A DNA stretch of 64,000 nt from an uncultured Bacilli bacterium (GCA_934095845.1 CAKOKS010000001.1:124001-188000), one strand, 5' to 3'; counted from the first letter of the stretch, positions 34,729 to 43,803 are shown. Program-made: numbers and translations. The notes: a model not told the origin generated them from the sequence alone.

Positions 34729-35622
34729 ATGAAAAATATTAAATTATTATTAATAAATATGTTTAATGGTTTCTGTATGGCTCTTGCTGATTCAGTACCT
34801 GGAGTTTCTGGTGGAACAATTGCATTTCTTTTAGGTTTTTATGATGAATTCATAAATTCTTTAGATGATTTATTTAGAGGAAACATGGATGCAAAGAAAA
34901 AAGCATTTATATTTTTAATTAAACTTGGCTTAGGTTGGATTATTGGATTCCTACTTGCAGCAACAATACTTTCAAGTATGTTTACAAGTAAAATATATGA
35001 AATGAGCTCATTATTCTTAGGATTTATACTTTTTTCTATTCCCCAAGTTATAAAAGAAGAAAAGGATTCAGTAAAGGGACATTATAAAAATATTGTATTC
35101 TTAATATTAGGTGCATTACTTGTAGCAGGAATAAGTTACTTTACAACTCATTCAAGTTTAGGTGTTGATGTTAATAACTTAAGTCTTTTCAACATTTTAT
35201 ATATATTCTTTTCTGCAGCTATTGCAATTACAGCAATGGTTTTACCTGGTATAAGTGGTTCAACTTTACTTTTGATTTTTGGCTTATATATTCCAATTAT
35301 AGGAGCAATAAAGAAATTTATTAGTTTTGATTTTTCAGTTGTACCATTACTTACAGTATTTGGTTTAGGTATGATTTTTGGTATAGTTGCTTTTGTTAGA
35401 ATATTAAAAAATTGCTTAAATAATCATAGAAGCAAAACAGTATATTTTATTTTAGGTATGATGATTGGGTCTTTATATGCAATAATTAATGGACCAACTA
35501 CTTTAGAAGTTCCGATGGAAATAATGACATTTAAAACATTTAATATATTATTTTTTATAATAGGTGCTTTTATAATTGTTATATTAGAACTACTAAAAAG
35601 AATGATGTTGAAGAAAGATTAA
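34729..35622 (+). CDS. DUF368 / PopT family polyprenyl-phosphate transporter
   Basis: About 297 aa with eight or so helices. The two family repeats are seen as ADSVPGVSGGTIAFLLGFYD near the N-terminus and MVLPGISGSTLLLIFGLY in the second half. DUF368 proteins recycle undecaprenyl phosphate across the membrane. Start ATG 34729 is preferred over ATG 34720 because GGATGG lies between them. Confidence 0.88.
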   Translation: MKNIKLLLINMFNGFCMALADSVPGVSGGTIAFLLGFYDEFINSLDDLFRGNMDAKKKAFIFLIKLGLGWIIGFLLAATILSSMFTSKIYEMSSLFLGFILFSIPQVIKEEKDSVKGHYKNIVFLILGALLVAGISYFTTHSSLGVDVNNLSLFNILYIFFSAAIAITAMVLPGISGSTLLLIFGLYIPIIGAIKKFISFDFSVVPLLTVFGLGMIFGIVAFVRILKNCLNNHRSKTVYFILGMMIGSLYAIINGPTTLEVPMEIMTFKTFNILFFIIGAFIIVILELLKRMMLKKD

Positions 35623-35634
35623 TTCTTTCTTTTT
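35611..35634 (+). terminator. Terminator after DUF368 gene
   Basis: AAGAAAG / CTTTCTT stem with 7-nt loop and T run overlapping the stop. Confidence 0.65.
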
Positions 35635-35648
35635 AAAATGGAGGATTC

Positions 35649-36725
35649 ATGGCAAATATATTTGATTATATAAAAAAATATGGTGATAAAACTTTTGAAG
35701 AAAAAACATTTAATGAAGTAGATAATCTTATATTTTCTTCTTTATCTTATATAGACTATAAAGATGTACTAATTAGTAAAAAAATAACTATTCAAGAATG
35801 TGCAAAAATATTTTTTGATAAATATACTAAAAAAGAAATAAAAAATTTTGTACTTGCAACAAGAGATGCACTTGATATATTAGAAAGTATTAAAGATACG
35901 AATAGATATAAAGATTTATTCTTATACAATTATACTTATCAATATAATGATGATTTACAATTTTCATGTTTATTTATTGAAATAAGTAAAAAGCTAAGTT
36001 ACATATCTTTTGAAGGAACTGACGATTTAGTAAGTGGATGGAGGGAAGATTTTGAGCTAGCTTATAAATTTCCAATTTCTTCTCAAGCAGCTGCTATAAA
36101 GTATATTAATTCTCATATTTCGCCATTTTCAAGAAGAAAATATATGGTTGGAGGGCATTCTAAAGGAGGTAACATTGCTCTAGTTGCTTCAATGTATGCT
36201 AATCCTTTAATAAGAAATAAAATAGTAAAAGTCTATAGTAATGATGGACCTGGTATATTAAAAAAAGAAATATTATCAAAACAATATGAAAGGGTATTAC
36301 CTAAATATGAACTTATTATACCCGATTCTAGTGTAGTTGGTTTACTCTTAAGACATAAAAGTGACTATGTAGTTGTTAAATCTTCTAATAAAGGACTTAT
36401 GGCTCATGAACTTACAAGTTGGCAAGTAGATGAAGATCATTTTAAAAGATGTAGTTTATCAATGTTTAGTAAAAGAATAGATAAAAGTATAACTGAATGG
36501 TTAGAAACTTATGATCTTGAAACACGTGAAAAATTTGTTAAAGATTTATTCTCAATATTTAAACGTGCTAAAATAAAATCTCTTTTAGATTTAAAAGGTA
36601 ATAAACTTAAAAATACTCTTGCAATTATAAAAGAAAGTTCAAAGTTATCTAAAGAGAGTAAACAGATGATTAATGATTTAATTCGTTTCATAGTTTTATA
36701 TATAAATAAAGATGTAGATGATTAA
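35649..36725 (+). CDS. DUF2974 (Mbeg1-like) alpha/beta hydrolase
   Basis: 358 aa. Lipase-like nucleophile elbow GGHSKGGN (Ser in GxSxG) at about residue 172, preceded by ISFEGTDDLVSGWREDF oxyanion-strand region; an Asp in SNDGPG and a His near MAHELTSW or EDHFKR could complete the triad. Family members are abundant in gut Firmicutes and biochemically uncharacterised. GGAGG site 6 nt before the ATG. Confidence 0.85.
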   Translation: MANIFDYIKKYGDKTFEEKTFNEVDNLIFSSLSYIDYKDVLISKKITIQECAKIFFDKYTKKEIKNFVLATRDALDILESIKDTNRYKDLFLYNYTYQYNDDLQFSCLFIEISKKLSYISFEGTDDLVSGWREDFELAYKFPISSQAAAIKYINSHISPFSRRKYMVGGHSKGGNIALVASMYANPLIRNKIVKVYSNDGPGILKKEILSKQYERVLPKYELIIPDSSVVGLLLRHKSDYVVVKSSNKGLMAHELTSWQVDEDHFKRCSLSMFSKRIDKSITEWLETYDLETREKFVKDLFSIFKRAKIKSLLDLKGNKLKNTLAIIKESSKLSKESKQMINDLIRFIVLYINKDVDD

Positions 36726-36748
36726 TTTGACATTAAACATCTTTTTTT
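36708..36748 (+). terminator. Terminator after DUF2974 gene
   Basis: AAAGATGT / ACATCTTT (36708-36715, 36737-36744), long loop, T run. Confidence 0.65.
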
Positions 36749-36803
36749 ATGTATACTTTTTTTATGTTATGATATAATTTAAGTAAGAATAGAAGGAATG
36801 TTT

Positions 36804-37316
36804 ATGGAATTTGTTACACGACATTTAATTATAAAAAAATTTATACCTGAATATATCTCCATAATGTATGAGACTTGGGGATGTGATAAAGAAGTGGGAA
36901 AATATATGCCTGGATTTAGAACTGACTGGGATATTGAGGGATTTACTGATTATATTTTAAGAACTTATAAGGATGAATATCATACTAGAGCAGTTATTCA
37001 AGATAAAGAAACAAATAAAATAATTGGAAATATTTCTTTATATCAAGAAGACAGTAGAAGTAAATCAGTTAATATTTGGTTAATAAAAGATTATTGGAAT
37101 CATGGTTATGGAACTGAAACTTTAAAAGGTATAATTAAAGAAATGAAAAAAATAAAATTAGAATCTTTATATGCTACATGTGATGGAAGAAATATAGGAG
37201 CTAAAACTATGTTAGAAAAATGTGGTTTTGAGCTAATTGATACTATAAAAAATTACCGTAAAGACATAGATGGTGTATTAGGTGATGAGCTTTTATATGA
37301 ACTTGAACTTAATTAA
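36804..37316 (+). CDS. GNAT family N-acetyltransferase (RimJ/RimL-like)
   Basis: About 170 aa. VTRHLIIKKF opening, IIGNISLYQED strand, the acetyl-CoA site region DYWNHGYGTETLKGI (R/QxxGxG/A variant) and AKTMLEKCGFELI near the end. Substrate unknown. ATG 36804 fits AGAAGG (36791-36796) better than ATG 36798. Confidence 0.85.
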   Translation: MEFVTRHLIIKKFIPEYISIMYETWGCDKEVGKYMPGFRTDWDIEGFTDYILRTYKDEYHTRAVIQDKETNKIIGNISLYQEDSRSKSVNIWLIKDYWNHGYGTETLKGIIKEMKKIKLESLYATCDGRNIGAKTMLEKCGFELIDTIKNYRKDIDGVLGDELLYELELN

Positions 37317-37342
37317 AAGGTACTTTAAAAAAAGTATCTTTT
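37317..37342 (+). terminator. Terminator after GNAT gene
   Basis: AAAGGTACTTT / AAAGTATCTTT with AAA-rich loop and T run; it lies directly against the sufB promoter. Confidence 0.7.
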
Positions 37343-37361
37343 ATTATATAATAATTCCGTG

Positions 37362-38666
37362 ATGTTTATGGAAATGTTAAATGAAGAACTTATTAAAAAA
37401 ATTAGTAAGTCTAAAGGTGAAGATGAATGGATGCTAGAATTTAGACTTAATTCATATAGAAAATTTTTAGAACTTGAAAATCCGACTTTTGGACCTTCTA
37501 TTGAAATAGATTTTTCTAAACTTAATTATTATAAAAAAGAAGGTAATTTAACAAATGACTGGAATAATGTCAGATGTGATATAAGAAATAGATTTAAAGC
37601 TTTAGGTGTAATTGATGCTGAACAAAAACATTTGAGTGGAGTTTCAAATCAAATTGAAAGTGAAGTAATTTATCATAATGGCCGTGATGAAGTTAATGAA
37701 AAAGGGGTAATTTTCTTATCAACAGATGAAGCATTAAAAAAATATCCAGATCTTTTTAAAAAATATTTTAATAACTTAGTTAAATATGATGAAAATAAAT
37801 ATACTGCTTTAAATGGTGCTTTGTGGAGTGGAGGATCATTTATTTATATTCCTCCTTATACTAAACTTGATCGACCTCTTCAAAGTTATTTTAGAATTGA
37901 ATCTTCTTCTTTAGGTCAATTTGAAAGAACTATTATTATAGTAGATGAAGGAGCTGAACTTTCATATATTGAAGGTTGTACAGCTAAAAGTTATTCAGTT
38001 TCTTCCTTACATGCTGGAGTAGTTGAGATATATGTTGGTAAAAATGCTAAATGTAAATATTCAACAATTCAAAATTGGAGTAAAGATGTTTATAATTTAG
38101 TTACTAAAAGAGCTATAGTTTTAGATAATGGACTTATGGAATGGGTAGATGGTAATGTTGGAAGTGGTGTTACTATGAAATATCCTTCATGTATTTTAAA
38201 AGGAAATAATGCAGTTGGTAATTCTATTTCAATAGCTTATGCCAAAGATAATCAACATCTTGATGCTGGAGCTAAAATGATTCATATTGGAGAAAATACT
38301 AGAAGTAACATAGTTTCAAAAAGTATTGCTGATGGTAATGGTGTTGCTAATTATCGAGGTAAAGTTAAAATATGTTCAAGTGCTAAAAATTCTTACGCAT
38401 CTATTAAATGTGATACGATTTTACTTTCTGATGATTCAGTAAGTGATACTTATCCAATAAATGAAGTTTTAAATGATTCAAGTAAACTTGAACATGAAGC
38501 AACAGTTTCTAAAATAAGTGAAGAAAAAATGTTTTATTTAAGAAGTAAAGGTTTATCAGAATCTTTAGCTAAAGAAATACTTATTATGGGTTTCATAAGC
38601 GATTTTAAAAAAGAATTACCTATGGAATATGCGGTTGAACTTAATAGATTAATGAAAGAAATTTAA
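37362..38666 (+). CDS. sufB: SufB-like Fe-S cluster scaffold protein
   Basis: About 434 aa. SufB features: KYSTIQNWSKDVYNLVTKR, WVDGNVGSGVTMKYPSC, HIGENTRSNIVSK, IKCDTILL with the Cys that carries nascent cluster, and YPINEV/HEATVSKI near the C-terminus. SufB forms the scaffold with SufC and SufD. None of sufC, sufD, sufS or sufU is adjacent, which is unusual since sufB ends the suf operon in most Firmicutes. TATAAT at 37347-37352 puts the RNA start at about 37359, and no ribosome site is visible, so the mRNA may be leaderless. Confidence 0.88.
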   Translation: MFMEMLNEELIKKISKSKGEDEWMLEFRLNSYRKFLELENPTFGPSIEIDFSKLNYYKKEGNLTNDWNNVRCDIRNRFKALGVIDAEQKHLSGVSNQIESEVIYHNGRDEVNEKGVIFLSTDEALKKYPDLFKKYFNNLVKYDENKYTALNGALWSGGSFIYIPPYTKLDRPLQSYFRIESSSLGQFERTIIIVDEGAELSYIEGCTAKSYSVSSLHAGVVEIYVGKNAKCKYSTIQNWSKDVYNLVTKRAIVLDNGLMEWVDGNVGSGVTMKYPSCILKGNNAVGNSISIAYAKDNQHLDAGAKMIHIGENTRSNIVSKSIADGNGVANYRGKVKICSSAKNSYASIKCDTILLSDDSVSDTYPINEVLNDSSKLEHEATVSKISEEKMFYLRSKGLSESLAKEILIMGFISDFKKELPMEYAVELNRLMKEI

Positions 38667-38700
38667 AATATGCTAAACTTTATAATTAGTATTTAAAATG

Positions 38701-38730
38701 ACACAGATTATTTTTATCTGTGTTATTTTT
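38701..38730 (+). terminator. Terminator after sufB
   Basis: ACACAGAT / ATCTGTGT (38701-38708, 38716-38723), T-rich loop and tail. Confidence 0.85.
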
Positions 38731-38829
38731 ATGACAAATTATTGAAAAAAGTACAGAATCTCACTAATTTCTGCGTTTTTACAGAGTAACTTAAATTGTG
38801 GTAACTTTTCTTTGGAAAGGAGGAAAATT

Positions 38830-39162
38830 ATGCATAATGTAGTTTATTTAATAGGTCGATTAACAGAAGATCCAACTTTAAAAAGTATTGGAGAAGAAAA
38901 AGATATGTTAACTATTAATTTAGCTGTTCAAAGAAGTTATAAAAATGAAAATGGAATATATGAAACTGATTTTATTCGTTGTATTCTTTGGAATGGTATA
39001 GCTAAAAACACAAGTGAATATTGCCATAAAGGTGATTTAGTTGGTGTTAAAGGAAGACTTCAAACAAGAAAATATGAAGATGAAAATAAAGAAGATAAAT
39101 ATATTACTGAAGTAATAGTTGATAAAGTTTCTTTTTTAGCAAGTAAAAGGGAAACTGAATAG
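38830..39162 (+). CDS. ssb: Single-stranded DNA-binding protein
   Basis: 110 aa OB-fold protein: VVYLIGRLTEDPTL, TINLAVQRSYKNENG, DFIRCILWNGIAKNT and KGDLVGVKGRLQTRKYED are canonical SSB strands. It lacks the acidic C-terminal tail (DDDIPF) that recruits partners, so it is a short, secondary SSB (SsbB-like). AAAGGAGG (38816-38823) supports ATG 38830; the longer in-frame TTG 38812 overlaps that site. Confidence 0.92.
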   Translation: MHNVVYLIGRLTEDPTLKSIGEEKDMLTINLAVQRSYKNENGIYETDFIRCILWNGIAKNTSEYCHKGDLVGVKGRLQTRKYEDENKEDKYITEVIVDKVSFLASKRETE

Positions 39163-39181
39163 TTATCTTAATTTTCTCACC

Positions 39182-39213
39182 AAGTATGATAGTTTTGCTA
39201 TCATACTTTTTTT
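39182..39213 (+). terminator. Terminator after ssb
   Basis: AAGTATGATAG / CTATCATACTT (39182-39192, 39198-39208), 5-nt loop, T run. Confidence 0.92.
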
Positions 39214-39252
39214 GATATAATGAATTTATAAAAATAGAAATGAGAAGTATTT

Positions 39253-39873
39253 ATGGAAAACAAAAAGAATAAACTTATATTATTTGACTGGGGAGGAATT
39301 GTAGAAAATCATGAAGGTGAAACTGGAACATTTGCAGCATGGGTTCGTTTCTTAAGAAAAATAGGAATATCTGATTTAAATGATTTAGGTGAGTATTCTA
39401 TATCAGATAAAAAGAATTTAAAAGATATAGAAAACGTATATTTAGATTTAAAACAAAGATTTAATTTACAAGTAAGTTTTCAAGAATTTTTGAGTGAATA
39501 TAAAAATACATTCAGAGATATTGATTATTTTAAAGATGTAAGTGAATATGAAAAGAGTTTAAAAGATAAATGTTTTATAGGTATATTATCTAATTTATGT
39601 ATTATGGATAAAGAAAGAATTGATAAACAACTTAATTTAGATGAATATGATTATGTATTTTTATCATATGAATTAGGAATGATAAAACCAAATAAAGAAA
39701 TATATGAATATGTTATTAATCATGTTCCATTTGAAAAAGAAAATATTTTATTTTTAGACGATGCAATTAAAAATATAGATGCGGCTTTAAATGTTGGAAT
39801 AAAAGCAAAGCAAGTAAATGGTTATGATTTAGATTATATAAAGTCATGTGTAAATGAGTTTTTAAATGAATAA
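39253..39873 (+). CDS. HAD-superfamily hydrolase (YihX-like)
   Basis: 206 aa. Motif I FDWGG (nucleophile Asp; second Asp replaced by Gly as in the YihX-type group), motif II LSNL, motif III Lys in MIKPNKEIYE and motif IV FLDDAIKNID. Probably a sugar-phosphate or nucleotide phosphatase; substrate unknown. Start fits a GAGAAG site. Confidence 0.82.
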   Translation: MENKKNKLILFDWGGIVENHEGETGTFAAWVRFLRKIGISDLNDLGEYSISDKKNLKDIENVYLDLKQRFNLQVSFQEFLSEYKNTFRDIDYFKDVSEYEKSLKDKCFIGILSNLCIMDKERIDKQLNLDEYDYVFLSYELGMIKPNKEIYEYVINHVPFEKENILFLDDAIKNIDAALNVGIKAKQVNGYDLDYIKSCVNEFLNE

Positions 39874-39920
39874 TTATTTAATTTGTATGATATAATGAAT
39901 TAAGCGAAAGAAGGGTAAAT

Positions 39921-40739
39921 ATGGAAATATTAAAAGCAATTTTGTTTGGTATAGTTGAAGGTGTTACTGAGTGGCTTCCCATATCAAGCACAGGACATAT
40001 GATTTTATTAAATGATTTTATTCATTTAAATGTAAGTGATGATTTTTATAAATTATTTGAAGTAGTAATTCAGTTAGGTGCAATACTTGCCGTAGTGTTA
40101 TTATATTTTAAAAGTATTTGGCCATTTAATAAAGAAAAAGAAGAGAGAAAAGACACTTTTTCACTTTGGGGTAAAATCTTAGTTGCATGTGTACCTGCAG
40201 CAGTTATTGGTATTCTTTTTGATGACTGGTTTGATGCTCATTTTTATAATAGTATAGTTGTTTCTTTAATGCTTATTCTTTATGGTATAATTTTTATTAT
40301 TTTTGAAAGAAAAAATGTAGGTAGTAAGACTACAAAAAGTTTAAAAGATATTACTTATAAACAAGCATTTATTGTCGGAGTTTTTCAAGTACTTGCATTA
40401 ATTCCAGGTACTAGTAGAAGTGGAGCAACAATAGTAGGTGGATTACTTATTGGACTTGAAAGAAAAACAATTGCTGATTTTACATTTTTACTAGCTATAC
40501 CAGTTATGGCAGGAGCTAGTTTACTAAAATTACTTAAATATATTAAAGATGTTGGATTTGTTTTTGCGTCTGGGGAACTTATGATTTTAGGAGTTGGTTC
40601 TTTGGTTGCATTGATAGTTAGTATAATAGTAATAAAATTCTTACTTTCTTATATTAAGAAACATGATTTCCAAGCATTTGGTTGGTATAGAATTGTTCTT
40701 GGAATAATCGTACTTTTATATTTTTTAGTACTTAAATAG
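39921..40739 (+). CDS. uppP: Undecaprenyl-diphosphate phosphatase UppP/BacA
   Basis: 272 aa polytopic enzyme. Active-site motifs EGVTEWLPISSTGH and PGTSRSGATI are intact. It dephosphorylates undecaprenyl diphosphate, supplying carrier for peptidoglycan and the surface polysaccharide, and confers bacitracin tolerance. Together with DUF368 and DedA proteins in this window, three steps of carrier recycling are represented. Confidence 0.96.
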   Translation: MEILKAILFGIVEGVTEWLPISSTGHMILLNDFIHLNVSDDFYKLFEVVIQLGAILAVVLLYFKSIWPFNKEKEERKDTFSLWGKILVACVPAAVIGILFDDWFDAHFYNSIVVSLMLILYGIIFIIFERKNVGSKTTKSLKDITYKQAFIVGVFQVLALIPGTSRSGATIVGGLLIGLERKTIADFTFLLAIPVMAGASLLKLLKYIKDVGFVFASGELMILGVGSLVALIVSIIVIKFLLSYIKKHDFQAFGWYRIVLGIIVLLYFLVLK

Positions 40740-40762
40740 ACTTGTTATAAACAGGTCTTTTT
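40738..40762 (+). terminator. Terminator after uppP
   Basis: AGACTTGTT / AACAGGTCT with ATAA loop and T run. Confidence 0.85.
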
Positions 40763-40794
40763 TATATAATAAATATGAAATGGAAGTGTTCAAT

Positions 40795-41469
40795 ATGATC
40801 GCGGTTGTTACTGGTGGATGTAAGGGTTTAGGTGAAAATTTTACTAAATATTTACTTTCTTTAGATTATAAAGTTTATGCAATTTATAATAAAAGTGTTG
40901 ATAATGCTTATATAATGGAAAATGAATATGAAAACTTAAGATGTATAAAATGTGATATTAGAAAAGAAAGTGAAGTTGATTCGACATTTTTTAATATAGA
41001 TGATATAGATATTCTTATAAATAATGCAGCTATTTCTAAAGATGAAGATATATTCCAAAAAAGCGGAAAAGATTTTTTAAGTGTTTTAGAGACAAATGTT
41101 GTGGGTACTTTTTTAGTTACTAAGTACGCATTACCTAAAATGAGCGATAAAGGGGTAATTATTAATATTAGTTCTAATAATGCAATTGATAATTTTAATC
41201 CAATAAGTGTTGACTATGATGCTTCTAAAGCTGGAGTTAATATGTTAACAAAAGACTTTGCAGTTGTTACTGATAGAAAAATAGTTGCTTATGCACCTGG
41301 TTGGATAGGTACAAGTGAAGTAATAAATATGAATCAAGATTTCTTAAAGATAGAAATGGAAAAAGTTGGTCAAGAGAAATTAATTGATCCAGAAGATTTA
41401 GTTAAATATATAATAAGTGATGTTGAAAAACGTGAAAGTGGAGAAATTGTGGAGGTAAAAAATTTATGA
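40795..41469 (+). CDS. SDR family oxidoreductase (FabG-like)
   Basis: About 224 aa Rossmann enzyme. NAD(P) loop VTGGCKGLGENF, NNAAIS, active-site Ser in NISSNNA and YxxxK as YDASKAG. The last residues (EIVEVKNL) match FabG-like C-termini. Substrate unknown. GGAAGTG supports ATG 40795; a longer ATG 40780 lies before that site. Overlaps the following gene by 4 bp (ATGA). Confidence 0.87.
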   Translation: MIAVVTGGCKGLGENFTKYLLSLDYKVYAIYNKSVDNAYIMENEYENLRCIKCDIRKESEVDSTFFNIDDIDILINNAAISKDEDIFQKSGKDFLSVLETNVVGTFLVTKYALPKMSDKGVIINISSNNAIDNFNPISVDYDASKAGVNMLTKDFAVVTDRKIVAYAPGWIGTSEVINMNQDFLKIEMEKVGQEKLIDPEDLVKYIISDVEKRESGEIVEVKNL

Positions 41470-42698
41470 CAAGAGATGAAATAAAAAAATTAGTATTAAA
41501 TTGTGAAAATGAATTAACAGATGAATTTAAAAAAATAGATGATAATAAGTTTTTCTTTAGTGAACAAGTTTTAAATAGTTTTAAAAAGAATAACTTAAGT
41601 GAAAATGCTTTTAATTCAACAACTGGTTATGGCTACAATGATTTAGGTAGAGAAGTAATTGAAAAAGTTTATGCAGATATTTTTAAAAGCGAAAGCGCTG
41701 TTGTTAGAAGTCAATTTATATCTGGATCTCATGCTTTAAATGTTACATTTTTTGCTCTCTTAAGACCTGGAGATTTACTTCTTTCAATAAGTGGATGTCC
41801 ATATGATACATTACATGAAGTTATTGGAATAAAAGAAAATCCAAGTTCACTTGCATCTTTTAATATAAACTACCATGAAATAGACTTAGTTAATGATGAC
41901 TTTAACTATGATGCAATTGAATCATTTCTTAAGAATACAAAAGTTAAAGTAATTGAAATACAAAGAAGTAAAGGATATTCAACTAGAAAATCTTTAAGTA
42001 TAGAAAAACTAGAAAAAGTTATTAAATTAATTAAAAGTATTGATAAAAATATAATAGTTATGGTTGATAATTGTTATTGTGAATTTGTTGAAAGAAAATC
42101 ACCTATTGAAGTAGGCGCTGATATTGCCGTTGGTTCTTTAATCAAAAATTTAGGTGGAGGAATTGCACCAAATGGAGCATATGTAGTTGGTAGAAGTGAT
42201 TTGATTAAATTGGTAGGTGAAAGACTTACACTTCCTGGAGAAGGATTAGAAGTTGGACCAACGCTTGGAATAAACAAACAAATTTTAGAAGGTTTATTTT
42301 TTTCACCAAGTGTTGTTGCTTCCTCTTTAAAAACCGCAGTTTTAACAAGTAAAGTAATGGAGACTCTTGGATATGATGTTGAACCAAGATATGATGATCA
42401 TAGATGTGATATTGTTCAAAATATTATATTTAGAGACAGAGAAAAATTAATAAAATATGTTCAAGGTGTTCAATATGGATCTCCAATAGATGCAAATGTA
42501 ACAGCAATTCCTTGGGATATGCCAGGCTATGATGACCAAGTTATAATGGCTTCTGGTTCATTTACTCAAGGTTCAAGTATTGAATTTTCATGTGATGCTC
42601 CTATTAGAGAACCATTTATAGCTTATCAACAAGGTGGATTAACTTATGAGTATGGTAAACTTGGACTTATAAGTGCAATAGAAAATTTAGAAAAGTAG
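41466..42698 (+). CDS. Methionine gamma-lyase/aluminium-resistance (YnbB) family PLP enzyme
   Basis: 410 aa fold-type I PLP protein. STTGYGYNDLGRE, QFISGSHAL, a VDNCYCEFVE Asp strand, the PLP Lys in GSLIKNLGGGIAPNGAYVVG and EGLEVGPTLG identify PF06838. Function is poorly defined; a cystathionine beta-lyase or methionine gamma-lyase activity is possible. In many Firmicutes it neighbours glnR/hfq; here it is coupled with an SDR gene. Confidence 0.9.
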   Translation: MTRDEIKKLVLNCENELTDEFKKIDDNKFFFSEQVLNSFKKNNLSENAFNSTTGYGYNDLGREVIEKVYADIFKSESAVVRSQFISGSHALNVTFFALLRPGDLLLSISGCPYDTLHEVIGIKENPSSLASFNINYHEIDLVNDDFNYDAIESFLKNTKVKVIEIQRSKGYSTRKSLSIEKLEKVIKLIKSIDKNIIVMVDNCYCEFVERKSPIEVGADIAVGSLIKNLGGGIAPNGAYVVGRSDLIKLVGERLTLPGEGLEVGPTLGINKQILEGLFFSPSVVASSLKTAVLTSKVMETLGYDVEPRYDDHRCDIVQNIIFRDREKLIKYVQGVQYGSPIDANVTAIPWDMPGYDDQVIMASGSFTQGSSIEFSCDAPIREPFIAYQQGGLTYEYGKLGLISAIENLEK

Positions 42699-42720
42699 AG
42701 CAAAGTTCTGCTTTTTTTGT
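42692..42720 (+). terminator. Weak terminator after YnbB-family gene
   Basis: AGAGCA / TGCTTT stem (one G-U) with T run. Confidence 0.5.
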
Positions 42721-42740
42721 TTACGCGAGTTTACATTTTA

Positions 42741-42775
42741 TTTTTTATAATCATTATAAAAAATAATGATATAAT
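42741..42775 (+). promoter_or_regulatory. Palindrome and extended -10 upstream of surface protein gene
   Basis: Arms TTTTTTATAAT (42741-42751) and ATTATAAAAAA (42753-42763) form a perfect 11-bp inverted repeat around one C. It covers the -35 position of a TGATATAAT extended -10 (TATAAT 42770-42775), suggesting an operator. Confidence 0.5.
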
Positions 42776-42800
42776 CTATATATAGAATAGAGGTAAAGAG

Positions 42801-43655
42801 ATGAAAAAGAAATGGAGTATAGTAGTAGCTATACTATTATTAGCAGTAGGATTTGCTGCTATATCAACAACATTGATAATAAACGGAAGTACAAAAGTAA
42901 GTGAAAATGCAGATGACTTTAATGTTATTTTCACAGCAGCAACATTAGATGGACAAGACGTATATACAAGTGTAATAGATGATACAAAAAAGGTAATTAC
43001 ATTTGAAACAAGTGATTTAAAAACATTAAATCAAACAAGCGTGTTAAATTATGAAGTAACAAATAACTCAGCAAACTATGATGCAGAAGTGCAAGTAAAT
43101 TGTAAAGTAAAAGATGATGCAACAGCAAAATACACAAGCATAAAAAATGAACTAGAAGGAAATGCAACAGTTGTAAAAGCCAAAGAAAGTGTAAATGGAA
43201 CATTAACGGTAACCTTAAATAAGACTGCAACAGAAGAGGTAAGGGAAGAATATGTATGTGAATTAACATTTAATGCAGTAGAAAGAGATACATTAGGTAG
43301 CAGTGAACCAACATATTATTATGCATTTGGAACTCCAACAACTGAAAGTGCAACAGATTATACAACACTTGGTAAGAATGTATTTGTAAGATTAGGAACG
43401 GATGATTCAAAAGCAGTATGTATAAATGATAATGGATTATTATGCATTAAATGGAATAATTATGATAATTCAGTTTTAGCATTAAAAAAACATTTTGGAG
43501 AATCGGCTTGTGAAGTTGATGATTCTTACTTCCGCTGCTTCTCTGGTGCGTTCCGCTGCGGTGCTGATTCGATTGGCGGCCGCGTGTTTTGCACTGATTA
43601 CTCGACTGATGAGGGCTGCGATGTGAGCTCAGATGGAGTTGTTGACTGCAGCTAG
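42801..43655 (+). CDS. Cell-surface protein with variable Cys-rich C-terminal tail
   Basis: 284 aa. N-terminal membrane helix (about 5-28, KKKWSIVVAILLLAVGFAAI) and a beta-rich region to about residue 165 resembling SipW-dependent surface proteins, then a linker and a Cys-rich tail from about residue 236 with nine Cys spaced like short beta hairpins (RCFSGAFRCGADS, RVFCTDY, GCDVSSDGVVDC). The last 40 codons are GC-rich and poor in A, unlike the rest of the gene. Exported, probably displayed on the envelope. GAGGTAAAGAG site. Family not firmly recognised. Confidence 0.7.
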   Translation: MKKKWSIVVAILLLAVGFAAISTTLIINGSTKVSENADDFNVIFTAATLDGQDVYTSVIDDTKKVITFETSDLKTLNQTSVLNYEVTNNSANYDAEVQVNCKVKDDATAKYTSIKNELEGNATVVKAKESVNGTLTVTLNKTATEEVREEYVCELTFNAVERDTLGSSEPTYYYAFGTPTTESATDYTTLGKNVFVRLGTDDSKAVCINDNGLLCIKWNNYDNSVLALKKHFGESACEVDDSYFRCFSGAFRCGADSIGGRVFCTDYSTDEGCDVSSDGVVDCS

Positions 43656-43660
43656 TCCAA
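43531..43660 (+). other. Compositionally foreign segment (GC-rich, A-poor) at the 3' end of the surface protein gene
   Basis: By hand count 43531-43650 has 68 of 120 G or C (57%), and 43531-43590 has only 2 A in 60 bases, in a gene and genome that are A-rich. Codons ending in C or T dominate. The segment runs through the stop codon into about 20 bp of flank. Confidence 0.75.
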
Positions 43661-43803
43661 TCTCCCTGAACTTTCAATATACTTTGTTTATTTAGTTATA
43701 TTTTAAATTGAAGATTTGGAAAAAAGAATATTCCATGTGGAAACACAAAATATATGCAGTAAATGGAAAAATGATTTTCGTTTTCTATTTCTGCTTTTTC
43801 TTT

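Noticed and set aside
42801..43660. Complete diversity-generating retroelement
   Set aside because: Only a variable-region-like tail is present; no reverse transcriptase, template repeat or accessory gene was found in the window.
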